A stretch of DNA of 64,000 bases from CAJBVG01 sp943371425. GTDB taxonomy: Bacteria; Bacteroidota; Bacteroidia; Sphingobacteriales; Sphingobacteriaceae. Positions 1-7,007 of this stretch are shown here, piece by piece. Numbering within the stretch: position 1 is the stretch's first letter; every line of letters starts with the position of its first letter. The notes beneath the pieces are model-generated. The model saw only the letters and a list, made by a program, of their open reading frames with translations. It did no database searches and had not been told where the DNA came from. The stretch spans positions 186,001 through 250,000 of the forward strand of contig CALRUR010000002.1 of NCBI GenBank assembly GCA_943371425.1. Reading direction: 5' to 3'. The position numbers and the translations under genes were made by a program.

Positions 1-209
1 AATTGAAAGAATTAATGTTGATAAAAAAATGAAAATTTCCTTAATTTAGATACTTTCTTAATAATGTTTGTGAGTTTGAATATCTTAAAACATCGATTCA
101 CTCATATTGAATGTTTAAACATTTTTCACATTATTTTTTTTCAACCTGTGAATAATTATTTGAAAATAATTTTAAAATGAAAAAAAATCTGAATCATTTC
201 CGTACCCTT

Positions 210-240
210 AACTCACAACTCACAATTCACAACTCACAAC
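210..240. repeat. 7-bp tandem repeat (AACTCAC/AATTCAC) abutting the photolyase stop codon
   Basis: Four 7-bp units, AACTCAC, AACTCAC, AATTCAC and AACTCAC, plus AAC, run directly into the stop codon of the minus-strand photolyase gene at 241. The unit is a variant of the AATTCAT word that forms longer arrays at 42163-42197 and 63041-63117. Nothing else is recognisable in the AT-rich 209 bases to its left. Confidence 0.8.
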
Positions 241-1644
241 TTATTTCAGTTTCCAAACAATATCACTTGCTTTCTTCCTACTTGCTTCTACATCCACAAT
301 AGGGTAAGGATAGTCTTTTCCGATTTCACATTGGTAGAGTTGTTGTTCGATGAGGCTCAATTTATGTGGTTCGTGCACAAGGTGTGCGGGGATATGTTTT
401 AATTCAGGAATCCATTTTTTAATGAACAAACCTTCCGGATCGTGGCTTTCGGAGTTTTTAACGGCGTTGTAAATACGGATAGTATTATGGATGGTGGTAC
501 CACTTTGCATTTGCAATTGAGGGTAATGGATGCCAGGTTCGTAATCTAAAAACATGCGAGCAAGAAAATGCAATTCGCGCCAATCTTGCCAAAGGTTAAA
601 GCAGAAAAAAGAAACTACCATGGCTCGCATTCTGAAATTGAGGTAGCCTGTTTCTACAAGGCAGCGCATACAAGCATCTACAATAGGTACGCCGGTTTTG
701 CCACTTTGCCAAGCTAAAATAAAAGCTTCGTTTCTTGGTTTTTGAAGTGCATCGTAATTCCGATTTATGTTTTCAAATTCGATGTTGCAATGGCTTTCAA
801 ACTTCTGTATAAAATGGCAATGCCAATGTAAGCGTGAAATAAAGTTAGAAAGGGCGCGCTTGTTTTTAGAACGATCGTAATGCGACATGGTATATTGGTA
901 CACCATGCGCATGCTTATGTTGCCATAACTTATATAAGGAGATAAGCGGCTGCAACTTTTCCTGCTCAACAGCGGACTGCTAATATGTTTGTTATAATTT
1001 AAGTAACGTTCTTCTATAAAATTTTGAAGGTAGCGCCAAGCCCAATGTTCACCACCGTGTTGGAAGTTTGGATGGTGAGTGCGAATGTTTTCAGATAGTT
1101 CCTCTCCTTTATGTTGCTCATACCATTTTGTTGGCAAGTTGGTAAACGACATTAAACTTAAATCAGCCGTTTTAATATTGCTTCTCATTTTAGTTTCCCA
1201 ACGTTCGCTCCAATCTTTTTTAGACTTTAATCCTCGGAATACCCCATTGTGCTGGTGTTCTAGCCATTTAATATTATTTTTTTTTAAGAACATAGCCATC
1301 GCTTTATCGCGGGCATAAGTAAGATGATTGCCTGTTTCTTCGTAAGAATACACTCCATCGATGGTATAAAGAGCTGCAAGTTTTTCGAACACAACTGTTG
1401 CTTCTTCATGGAAAATATGAATTTGAGTATGGGATGCTTTGAGCTTTTCATTCAACTCTTTTATCGACTCGTACACAAAACGCCAATGCCGCACATCGCT
1501 ATCCGCATAAGCCATAACAGAAGGCTCAAACAAGTAAATTAACAAAGTTGGAATGTTTGCTTGTTGAGCATAATAAAGCGGCTCCTGATCAATCAATCTC
1601 AAATCGCGCTTAAACCAAACGATGTTTATTTTTTCTTTGAACAC
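241..1644 (-). CDS. Cryptochrome/photolyase family protein (deoxyribodipyrimidine photolyase-like)
   Basis: A flavoprotein of the cryptochrome/photolyase family; members use blue light to split pyrimidine dimers or to signal. The 467 residues match the usual length. The N-terminal alpha/beta antenna domain starts at once (IVWFKRDLRL, residues 8-17). The C-terminal FAD-binding helical domain holds a photolyase-like core (TGVPIVDACMRCLVETGY) and ends with IRIYN and HDPEGLFIKKWIPEL, the counterparts of FRIFNP and EGEFIRQWLPEL in class I photolyases. The usual NAGGWQW loop is replaced by a PGIHYPQ-type sequence, so I cannot say whether it repairs DNA. The start is GTG; no in-frame ATG lies nearby. 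It appears to be a single-gene unit with word repeats at both ends. Confidence 0.93.
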   Translation of the reverse strand: MFKEKINIVWFKRDLRLIDQEPLYYAQQANIPTLLIYLFEPSVMAYADSDVRHWRFVYESIKELNEKLKASHTQIHIFHEEATVVFEKLAALYTIDGVYSYEETGNHLTYARDKAMAMFLKKNNIKWLEHQHNGVFRGLKSKKDWSERWETKMRSNIKTADLSLMSFTNLPTKWYEQHKGEELSENIRTHHPNFQHGGEHWAWRYLQNFIEERYLNYNKHISSPLLSRKSCSRLSPYISYGNISMRMVYQYTMSHYDRSKNKRALSNFISRLHWHCHFIQKFESHCNIEFENINRNYDALQKPRNEAFILAWQSGKTGVPIVDACMRCLVETGYLNFRMRAMVVSFFCFNLWQDWRELHFLARMFLDYEPGIHYPQLQMQSGTTIHNTIRIYNAVKNSESHDPEGLFIKKWIPELKHIPAHLVHEPHKLSLIEQQLYQCEIGKDYPYPIVDVEASRKKASDIVWKLK

Positions 1645-1682
1645 GAAGGGGTAACAAGTGGTGGAGGGAAAAGTTTAGGGGA

Positions 1683-1722
1683 TACAGAGTACATTGTACA
1701 GTGTACATTGTACTTTGTAATG
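1683..1722. repeat. GTACA-type palindromic word repeat upstream of the photolyase gene
   Basis: Repeated GTACATTGTAC and GTACAGTGTAC words, each close to palindromic, lie about 40 bases upstream of the photolyase start. The same word family recurs at 43171-43210 (before dnaB) and 53278-53316 (between two convergent stop codons). Confidence 0.75.
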
Positions 1723-1755
1723 GAAGGGTAGTGCAAACTCGATTCCGTTCCTATT

Positions 1756-1790
1756 CTAACGACTAAAGACTAACGACTAACGACTAATTA
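1756..1790. repeat. GACTAA/TTAGTC word repeat overlapping a gene 3' end
   Basis: CTAACGACTAAAGACTAACG followed by CGACTAA units. The array includes the complement of the TAG stop codon of the minus-strand gene ending at 1784. The same family occurs at 2461-2496, 48289-48363 and 62965-63030. Confidence 0.75.
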
Positions 1791-2419
1791 TAAACAAGAT
1801 TCGATTTCCGTACCCTTAAATTCCCAAGATTTAAATGTATTTCCGCGGTAACAGTAGATTGGTATTTATTGATATTGGAGTGGAGGCTAAATTCTATGCT
1901 GCTTAGGCCGGTAAAAATATGTTGAACACCCATTTTTAAAGCAAGTCCTTCAAATTTCCTATTCAAGCGATTCGTTTCATATTCGCCCCAAGGCATTTTT
2001 GTGTATTGTATGTAAGATTGACTATTGAAACTAGGTCCTGCTTCCACAGTATATCGCTGCTTTTTATTTAGGCCAAAATTAAATGCTCTAATAATTCTGA
2101 TGTTCTGAGCATCTAAAAAAATATTGGGTGCAGAATTTCCAAAGAAACCATCATTAGAATAATCAGCGGGAACATTCGGATCATTTTCAAAAAAATCTTG
2201 TTTATTTATGGAGATGCCCCATTTTTCTTTGTATAAATAGTTGATGCCATAGCTATGATTAAAAATTGGCATTATACTAATAGTTTGATCTCCACTAGAC
2301 CATACTGCTAGTCCACCATTAAGGTAAATAGTATGTATGGTTGTTGGGATGGAGTATTGAGCCTTAGCAGCAAATGATAAACCAACAAACATTAGAAGTA
2401 CTAGAATGTGCTTTTTCAT
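1784..2419 (-). CDS. Secreted or outer-membrane protein of unknown function
   Basis: A 211-residue protein that I do not recognise. The first ~20 residues form a clear signal peptide (Lys-Lys, hydrophobic core, AKA-Q cleavage context). The mature part has alternating short hydrophobic and aromatic stretches, and ends in segments (IEFSLHSNIN, AEIHLNLGNL) that look like amphipathic beta strands, so a small outer-membrane barrel is possible. It stands alone between repeat-filled spacers. Its last codons and TAG stop run into a TTAGTC-type repeat. No domain can be named from sequence alone. Confidence 0.7.
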   Translation of the reverse strand: MKKHILVLLMFVGLSFAAKAQYSIPTTIHTIYLNGGLAVWSSGDQTISIMPIFNHSYGINYLYKEKWGISINKQDFFENDPNVPADYSNDGFFGNSAPNIFLDAQNIRIIRAFNFGLNKKQRYTVEAGPSFNSQSYIQYTKMPWGEYETNRLNRKFEGLALKMGVQHIFTGLSSIEFSLHSNINKYQSTVTAEIHLNLGNLRVRKSNLVYN

Positions 2420-2804
2420 ATACGTTTTGGTAGGTGTTATATAAAGATAAGGATTTTGGATTTAGAAATTAGTGTTTAGTCGTTAGTCTTTAGAACAACT
2501 TACCTCATCCCAAATCTGTTCCCACTCTAAGGACTAGAGACTAGCTTATAGAATCTACTTCCCTATACATGATACAATAATGAAAGGCAACTCTCTAAAC
2601 CCTTGTGGGCTGGACTTTTCAGGAAATTGACGAGCAACAAATGCGCAACTACTGTCTAAATTTGCAATCTCTTGCGCTACACATAAGCAACAACAACGAT
2701 TGATAAACAAGTGTAGGAAATAGTTTTTAATTATGCAAAAAATAGGAGAGATGGATGTTGTTTTTTATCTTTAGTTTACCAATCAAAATTGGAGCTTTTT
2801 TACT
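2420..2804. other. Intergenic region with word repeats and repeat copy A
   Basis: This 385-base gap holds TTAGTC-type words at 2461-2496, a degenerate continuation (CTCTAAGGACTAGAGACTAG) at 2525-2544, and then the ~160-bp diverged repeat copy A (about 2553-2711). A TATCTTTA sequence near 2767, one base off the Bacteroidota -7 box, could drive the plus-strand genes that follow. I see no gene in it. Confidence 0.6.
2553..2711. repeat. Diverged long direct repeat, copy A (partner at 6169-6330)
   Basis: By hand alignment this stretch matches about 6169-6330 in the same orientation at roughly 70 percent, with small gaps. Shared blocks include ATGATAyAATAA, AAACCCTT, TTTTCAG, TGTCTA, ATAAGCAA and ATAAACAAG. 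Neither copy has a convincing open reading frame on either strand. The two copies enclose the DUF2971 pair and the TAC-like operon, which suggests mobile-element ends or recombination sites, but I do not recognise the family. Confidence 0.55.
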
Positions 2805-3122
2805 ATGGAAAGTAGAATAAATATATATCAAATGTACATTCTCAACAATTGTAAATTTGGTTTTTTTGTACGTAAGAACTCGTGGAGCCCAGATAAGTTT
2901 GCAAAAGTAATTGCTATACAATGGGTAGAAGAAGGTAAACCAATAAAAGGAGAGCCGCCATATTACGGAGGGTTTAAAAATCCACCCGAGCATCCAAGAG
3001 CTGGTAAAATAATGGGACCCAGAAAAATAGTTCTTGCAGCTGATTGGTTGGATGAATATTATTTAATAACTGATGGTGGCAATTATTCTTACTCACAAGT
3101 TTATCCGAAAAATATTAAATAA
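2805..3122 (+). CDS. Small protein of unknown function, paired with a DUF2971 gene
   Basis: A 105-residue soluble protein with no signal peptide and no family I recognise. It has a compact conserved-looking core (KNSWSPDKFAKV, PPYYGGFKNPPEHPRAG, GPRKIVLAADWLDEYYLI) rich in Pro, Gly and Trp. A second ATG at 2832 (tenth codon) is an equally plausible start, because neither has a clear ribosome binding site. The stop codon is followed after two bases by the ATG of the DUF2971 gene, so the two are almost certainly co-transcribed. The base composition is strongly AT-rich, as in the rest of this accessory block. Confidence 0.65.
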   Translation: MESRINIYQMYILNNCKFGFFVRKNSWSPDKFAKVIAIQWVEEGKPIKGEPPYYGGFKNPPEHPRAGKIMGPRKIVLAADWLDEYYLITDGGNYSYSQVYPKNIK

Positions 3123-3124
3123 AT

Positions 3125-4081
3125 ATGTTAGGTGAAAGGTTTAAAGAAGTTTTGATAAACAATAAAGGGCCACAAGACTTTAATCAAACTCTATATAAAT
3201 ATAGAAATTGGAGAACGGATGAAAAGAATAACATTGAACATCAAAGTGTATTTTATAAACCAGAACTTTATCTATCATCTATAATAAATTTTGCTGATAA
3301 TGAAGATTTCCAATTTTATTTAAGGTATGATTTGTTATCTTTTAATCAATTAGTACAAAAATATTATAATGTATTATTAACGGAATTTAATTATGCTATT
3401 GATGATTTTACAAAAGCAATAAAAAATAACGAATTGCACAATTTAGAGAAGTTTAGACAAATAATAGATTCAGGTCGACCTTTGCTAAATGATTTTTATT
3501 TACGTTTTGAAAAAGCATTAAAAATCGCATCTGAGAAATTTGAAAGATATAAAGATTATCAAAATGTGTTAGACGATAACCAACTTTTTTTTCGAGATCC
3601 AACTAAAATGAAGTTCGGCATTTGTAGTTTATGTACTAAGCCTAATATAAAAAGAATGTGGGATCAATATTCTAATTCTTTTAGTGGTTATTGTATAGGT
3701 TTTAAAGCTGAATATTTTAATATGATTAGTCGTTTTCCAATTTTATTTCCAGTTATTTATTATAAAGAATATCCGATTATATTACCATTGAATGGCACTA
3801 ATGAAAATACAAAAAGTTTAGATGAATTATATTTATCAGCTTGTTTAAAGAATGAAACATTTGAATATGAAAGTGAATTTAGAATTGTAGTTCATAACGG
3901 AGTTTATGAAAAAATTGAAATACCTCAAAAATTTGTATCTGAAGTATATATTGGGTATAAAATGCTAAAGAATGACCAAGCAGAGATAATCCAATATTCA
4001 CAAAGATATTATCCAGAAGCAAAATTATACCTTGTGAAGGATATTGGAGGTCAATTAGAAATTTTACGAATTATTGATTAA
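3125..4081 (+). CDS. DUF2971 domain-containing protein
   Basis: A 318-residue protein of the DUF2971 family, whose biochemical role is unknown to me. The family hallmarks are visible: an N-terminal KYRNW segment, a central MWDQYSNSFSGYCIGF motif (the equivalent of MWxxYAxxHxGxCIGF), then VIYYKEYP, and a C-terminal YESEFRIVV strand followed by a VYIGYKM segment. No membrane segment or signal is present. It lies two bases after the small upstream gene and forms a two-gene unit. Members of this family often turn up in variable genomic regions; a defence or stress role here is only an inference from context. Confidence 0.82.
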   Translation: MLGERFKEVLINNKGPQDFNQTLYKYRNWRTDEKNNIEHQSVFYKPELYLSSIINFADNEDFQFYLRYDLLSFNQLVQKYYNVLLTEFNYAIDDFTKAIKNNELHNLEKFRQIIDSGRPLLNDFYLRFEKALKIASEKFERYKDYQNVLDDNQLFFRDPTKMKFGICSLCTKPNIKRMWDQYSNSFSGYCIGFKAEYFNMISRFPILFPVIYYKEYPIILPLNGTNENTKSLDELYLSACLKNETFEYESEFRIVVHNGVYEKIEIPQKFVSEVYIGYKMLKNDQAEIIQYSQRYYPEAKLYLVKDIGGQLEILRIID

Positions 4082-4255
4082 AAATCTCTATCATTTTGAT
4101 TATTATTTTGAGCAGATAATGTTTGGAAATATCCGAATACTAACTATAGCTAATTGAATACCTAAGCTACACAGAATGTTAAAAAACAGCTCGAAATATT
4201 TTAAAAGAAAAAACCCTCCAAGTGTGCATCATAGAGAGGCATGGAAGGTGTATTC

Positions 4256-4705
4256 TTATGTAGTTTGAGTTATTTCAAAAATACCATCCTCTGGTATCAT
4301 TTCTTGAACATTTAAAGTTGGAATCATATACTTAGAGAAAATGGTTCCCTCAGTTTTTGCAAATAAAATTCCTCTAGATGTACCAGTTGTAATCATTGCT
4401 AAATGAGCTAAGAAACCTTTTGGTATTATAACTCGATTGTTTTCAGTGTCATTAAAGGTTGCCCATGCCTTATCATCAATACCGAAGTGACAGCTAATGA
4501 TTAATTTTATAAATACATTATTGTTTTGTTTGAATTGAAAATGTAGAAACACTCCAACTTTTTTATTTAGATGATCAATCATAAACTGTAATTCAGTTGC
4601 CAATTCAGATTCTAACGTATCTGTATGGTGTTCTTGAATTACGGCAAACTGTTCAATTTTAATACCTTCCAGTATAAAACCTACTTCTATTTTTTTATTT
4701 TCCAT
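4256..4705 (-). CDS. SecB-like chaperone, third gene of a toxin-antitoxin-chaperone (TAC-like) operon
   Basis: A 149-residue acidic protein proposed to be a SecB-like chaperone that protects the upstream antitoxin. A long first strand region (residues 3-25) is followed by a run of strands (GVFLHFQFKQ, VFIKLIISCHFGI). The C-terminal part (IPKGFLAHLAMITTGTSRGI, then MIPTLNVQEMI) parallels the SecB end, where a FPYARE helix leads to TRG and then P-x-N-F-D. It is the last gene, and its ATG overlaps the antitoxin stop as TAATG, so translation is probably coupled. The SecB assignment is by fold-like pattern, not clear identity. Confidence 0.55.
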   Translation of the reverse strand: MENKKIEVGFILEGIKIEQFAVIQEHHTDTLESELATELQFMIDHLNKKVGVFLHFQFKQNNNVFIKLIISCHFGIDDKAWATFNDTENNRVIIPKGFLAHLAMITTGTSRGILFAKTEGTIFSKYMIPTLNVQEMIPEDGIFEITQTT

Positions 4706-5154
4706 TAACCAACATTTTGAAATTGTTGATGCTTTTCATATTTAACTTCAGATGATTTAGATGGCATTACATTACTGTAATTTGGATTTACAAACATATT
4801 GTGTTTTGTAATACCTATAGTTCCAAAATTAAATGCCAATGCTTTTGAAATATCTTCTTGTTTTTTAGTTTCTAGTATGCATATATCTATAATCTCTTGT
4901 AATTTTACAATTGTTTCAAGTGTTAAATTTTCTTTTCCACTTACCAATTTGTTCACTTGCTGTGGACTTACACCTAGTTTGTTAGCTAGTGTTTTTTGAG
5001 TCCATTTTAATTCGTCAAGTCTGAACAATACTTTCATCGCAATTTTCTGAGATTCTCTCAACATTGCTCTGTTTTTTACCCTTTCACTAATTCTCTCTAA
5101 TGTCCCAGTTTTCTCATCCGAAACTAATAGCATGAATTTCTCTTTGTTTGTCAT
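4705..5154 (-). CDS. HTH (XRE-type) antitoxin with an extended C-terminal tail
   Basis: A 149-residue HigA-like transcription factor. The helix-turn-helix lies at about residues 45-100 (ELKWTQKTLANKLGVSPQQV, then LVSGKENLTLETIVKLQEI). About 45 residues of Asn-, Ser- and Phe-rich tail follow the DNA-binding domain (FNFGTIGITKHNMFVNPNYS and on). In TAC systems such a tail is the chaperone-addiction region that makes antitoxin stability depend on the SecB-like partner. The gene sits four bases after the toxin stop and overlaps the chaperone start by one base. It probably represses its own operon. Confidence 0.8.
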   Translation of the reverse strand: MTNKEKFMLLVSDEKTGTLERISERVKNRAMLRESQKIAMKVLFRLDELKWTQKTLANKLGVSPQQVNKLVSGKENLTLETIVKLQEIIDICILETKKQEDISKALAFNFGTIGITKHNMFVNPNYSNVMPSKSSEVKYEKHQQFQNVG

Positions 5155-5158
5155 AATT

Positions 5159-5665
5159 TTATTGATTTAAAAATTCAAAAAAAGAATCTTTATCAAATGT
5201 TACATTTTCCATTAAATGTTTTTTCGCTCGTATAAGCTTTTTATACTCTTCCTCAGTGTCTGGATGCTCCTGCATAGTTTGACTCATTTTTATAGCGCCA
5301 CCTGTAATTAAAAAGCAATCATCGTCTATTCTAATAGCATAAATTCTTAATGAATTATTTTTGAGCTTACCTTTTTGAAGTGATAGATTTATCACTCTCA
5401 TTTCAGAATCAAATAACGGTCTAAAGAAAGTCTCAAGTGGTTCTTTAGATTCCTTTATTTCCATTAAAATATCTTCAAAAATTTCAGCTTCTTTCAGTCT
5501 ATCATCTATAAACTGCTCAATATCTTCAACATTATTCTTTTTCGCATAATCCATTAGATAAGAAACGTCCGTCCAAATATCTAATAACCGCTCATATTCG
5601 TTGAAATCCTCATTTTCGTAATGAAATGAGAATAATCTTTCAGCAAATATAGAAACGATTTTCAT
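5159..5665 (-). CDS. Putative toxin of the TAC-like operon (HigB/RelE-like by context)
   Basis: A 168-residue protein, first gene of the three-gene operon. The N-terminal half is helical and acidic (residues 20-90, NEYERLLDIWTDVSYLMDYA). The C-terminal half (SLQKGKLKNNSLRIYAIRID, CFLITGGAIKMSQTMQ) has the strand-then-TGGAxK arrangement of HigB/Gp49-type RelE-superfamily toxins, followed by an EEYKKLIRAKKHL helix. Gene order toxin, HTH antitoxin, SecB-like chaperone matches the Mycobacterium tuberculosis HigBA-SecB system. No catalytic residue can be assigned with certainty. A CAAAAATA on the plus strand at 5694-5701 (TATTTTTG on the coding strand) is a candidate -7 box. Confidence 0.6.
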   Translation of the reverse strand: MKIVSIFAERLFSFHYENEDFNEYERLLDIWTDVSYLMDYAKKNNVEDIEQFIDDRLKEAEIFEDILMEIKESKEPLETFFRPLFDSEMRVINLSLQKGKLKNNSLRIYAIRIDDDCFLITGGAIKMSQTMQEHPDTEEEYKKLIRAKKHLMENVTFDKDSFFEFLNQ

Positions 5666-5841
5666 ATAATCAACTTATAGGTTTATTTTTCATCAAAAAT
5701 ATTACAATTTTCCAACAAATCAAGAGCAATTTTCATAGATTTTGTGATTCTTAATACTCTAGCTTAATTCTTATTATTTACTCATTTTTTAACATAAATC
5801 AAAAGCCTTCATTTCAGTGTTATTTTTTTAAATTTAATGTA

Positions 5842-6117
5842 CTATTTACTCAACTTATTGCCCCAATAGACAAACCGAACTATTGTCACTACAAAAAAAG
5901 TAATAGTATTCGCCACATAATAATTCACCAAATACACCCAGCTCATTGGATTCTTCAGTCTAATAATATAGATGTAAATATCAAATATCTTCATCGAAAT
6001 AACTTTCCTGATTGGATAAAAAGGCTGAAGCGAATGATAGCTCCGACGAATTGGATGTGTTGTCTTCCCTTTGAAGTAAATATATATTAGAAATTGGTCT
6101 TTAGTATTTATAACCAC
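5842..6117 (-). CDS. Doubtful small membrane protein or remnant
   Basis: A 91-residue reading frame with no RBS or recognised family. Its last ~35 residues (SWVYLVNYYVANTITFFVV, then RFVYW) form one hydrophobic segment reminiscent of the membrane segments of GtrA-family proteins, while the first 40 residues look random. A shorter start at the internal Met (residue 42, at 5994) would leave a 50-residue membrane peptide. It may be a decayed fragment at the edge of the accessory block rather than a working gene. Confidence 0.25.
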   Translation of the reverse strand: MVINTKDQFLIYIYFKGKTTHPIRRSYHSLQPFYPIRKVISMKIFDIYIYIIRLKNPMSWVYLVNYYVANTITFFVVTIVRFVYWGNKLSK

Positions 6118-6168
6118 ATTACTTTTATCTATTTCGTAACACGTCTAACTATCAAAGACAATCTACTA

Positions 6169-6330
6169 ACATCTCATTTGCCTATTAATGATATAATAAA
6201 TAAAGATATCTACCTGAAACCCTTATGTGCTGTATTTTTCAGAAATTTGTCGAGAAATAAATGTGCTAAAGTGTCTATTTTCGCAATGTTTTGAGCCTCA
6301 AATAAGCAAAAACGATGATTAATAAACAAG
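6169..6330. repeat. Diverged long direct repeat, copy B (partner at 2553-2711)
   Basis: Matches copy A in the same orientation at roughly 70 percent by eye. The two copies lie 3.6 kb apart and bracket the DUF2971 and TAC-like genes. The right end of copy B (AATAAACAAG) is also the first half of the perfect inverted repeat at 6321-6364, which copy A lacks. Confidence 0.55.
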
Positions 6331-6364
6331 CATTTGAAAAATTCTTTTCAAATGCTTGTTTATT
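6321..6364. terminator. Perfect 20-bp inverted repeat (hairpin, possible bidirectional terminator or element end)
   Basis: AATAAACAAGCATTTGAAAA (6321-6340), a four-base loop ATTC, then the exact reverse complement at 6345-6364, followed by TCTTTT. No convincing gene ends just before it, so besides termination it could be the end of a mobile element. The left arm overlaps repeat copy B. Confidence 0.7.
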
Positions 6365-6422
6365 TCTTTTAATATAGGAAATTTCGATCTAAATAAGTTG
6401 TAAATTTTATTACAATATTCTA

Positions 6423-6437
6423 ATAATCAATATTTTA
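6423..6437. promoter_or_regulatory. Candidate metal-regulon operator (shared 15-mer)
   Basis: ATAATCAATATTTTA occurs here, 46 bases before the first gene of the metal cluster, and again exactly at 18319-18333 upstream of the HYC_CC_PP gene, where it is half of an 11+1+11 palindrome. A one-base-longer variant (ATAATTCAATATTTTTA, 15181-15197) precedes the ArsR-rhodanese gene. Binding by that ArsR protein is an inference. Confidence 0.4.
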
Positions 6438-6469
6438 TTAGTATTTTAAGATAAAATATGAAAATTATG

Positions 6470-6477
6470 TATATTTG
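6470..6477 (+). promoter_or_regulatory. -7 box (TATATTTG) of the metal efflux operon
   Basis: TATATTTG fits the Bacteroidota TAnnTTTG -7 element exactly. The start codon of the first gene (TTG at 6483) lies only five bases further on, so the transcript would be leaderless or nearly so. No good -33 TTTG is visible at the usual spacing. Confidence 0.45.
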
Positions 6478-6482
6478 ATTTA

Positions 6483-6893
6483 TTGAAAAGGGTAGCCATA
6501 ATATTAATCTTTTTACAAATCGTAACCAACAATGCTTTTGCAGAAGAGTTGATTAAGATGCCTAGGCTGTTTACACATTACTTTCATCATTCAACCGAAC
6601 ATTCAGACACCAAAGATTTTTTCGACTTTCTACACAATCATTATTCTGATCATCATGAAAAAGATAACCATTCAAAAAAACACAGCGATGAGGATAATGA
6701 TTGTCAATTGCCATTTAAACATTGTGGAGGTTGCTGCTTAATTATTCATATACCTGCCATTGGGTTTGTTCCTACTTTACTAAATACAGATTATACATAT
6801 TACCAAGTAAAAGATACAGGGTTTTCGGCTCAAAACGACCGTATAGAAAGTCTTGATATTTGTACCATTTGGCAACCCCCAAAGATTTCTTAA
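6483..6893 (+). CDS. Small secreted His-rich protein leading the metal efflux operon
   Basis: A 136-residue exported protein. Residues 1-20 form a signal peptide (KR, hydrophobic stretch, AFA-E). The middle is packed with His and acidic residues (HYFHHSTEHSD, HNHYSDHHEKDNHSKKHSDE), then comes a HCGGCC cluster, together suggesting periplasmic metal binding or buffering. It precedes the RND pump gene by 114 bases. The start is TTG; no upstream ATG is available and the signal peptide needs this start. I cannot assign it to a named family, although small His/Cys-rich leader proteins are common before such pumps in Bacteroidota. Confidence 0.7.
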   Translation: MKRVAIILIFLQIVTNNAFAEELIKMPRLFTHYFHHSTEHSDTKDFFDFLHNHYSDHHEKDNHSKKHSDEDNDCQLPFKHCGGCCLIIHIPAIGFVPTLLNTDYTYYQVKDTGFSAQNDRIESLDICTIWQPPKIS

Positions 6894-7007
6894 ATCTAAA
6901 GCAGTTTTTCATGCTGATCTCTATTGGATAATTTCCAATCAATCCATTTTATTATTAATCAATGTAAACATTGCTTCTGCTGTTGTTTACTTAATCATTT
7001 ATAAACT

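Larger units (their letters stand above)
5666..6482. other. Long AT-rich intergenic region between the TAC-like operon and the metal cluster
   Basis: Apart from one doubtful small reading frame (5842-6117) this 817-base stretch is non-coding. It carries the TAC operon promoter side, repeat copy B (about 6169-6330), a perfect 20-bp-stem hairpin (6321-6364), the shared operator-like word at 6423-6437 and a -7-type box at 6470-6477. Confidence 0.6.

Noticed and set aside
1..209. Search for a gene or RNA at the left edge
   Set aside because: The AT-rich sequence shows no protein-like frame and no RNA motif that I can recognise.
2727..2993. Minus-strand 88-codon frame overlapping the DUF2971-linked gene
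   Set aside because: Antisense shadow with no protein-like pattern; the plus-strand gene is coupled to DUF2971.
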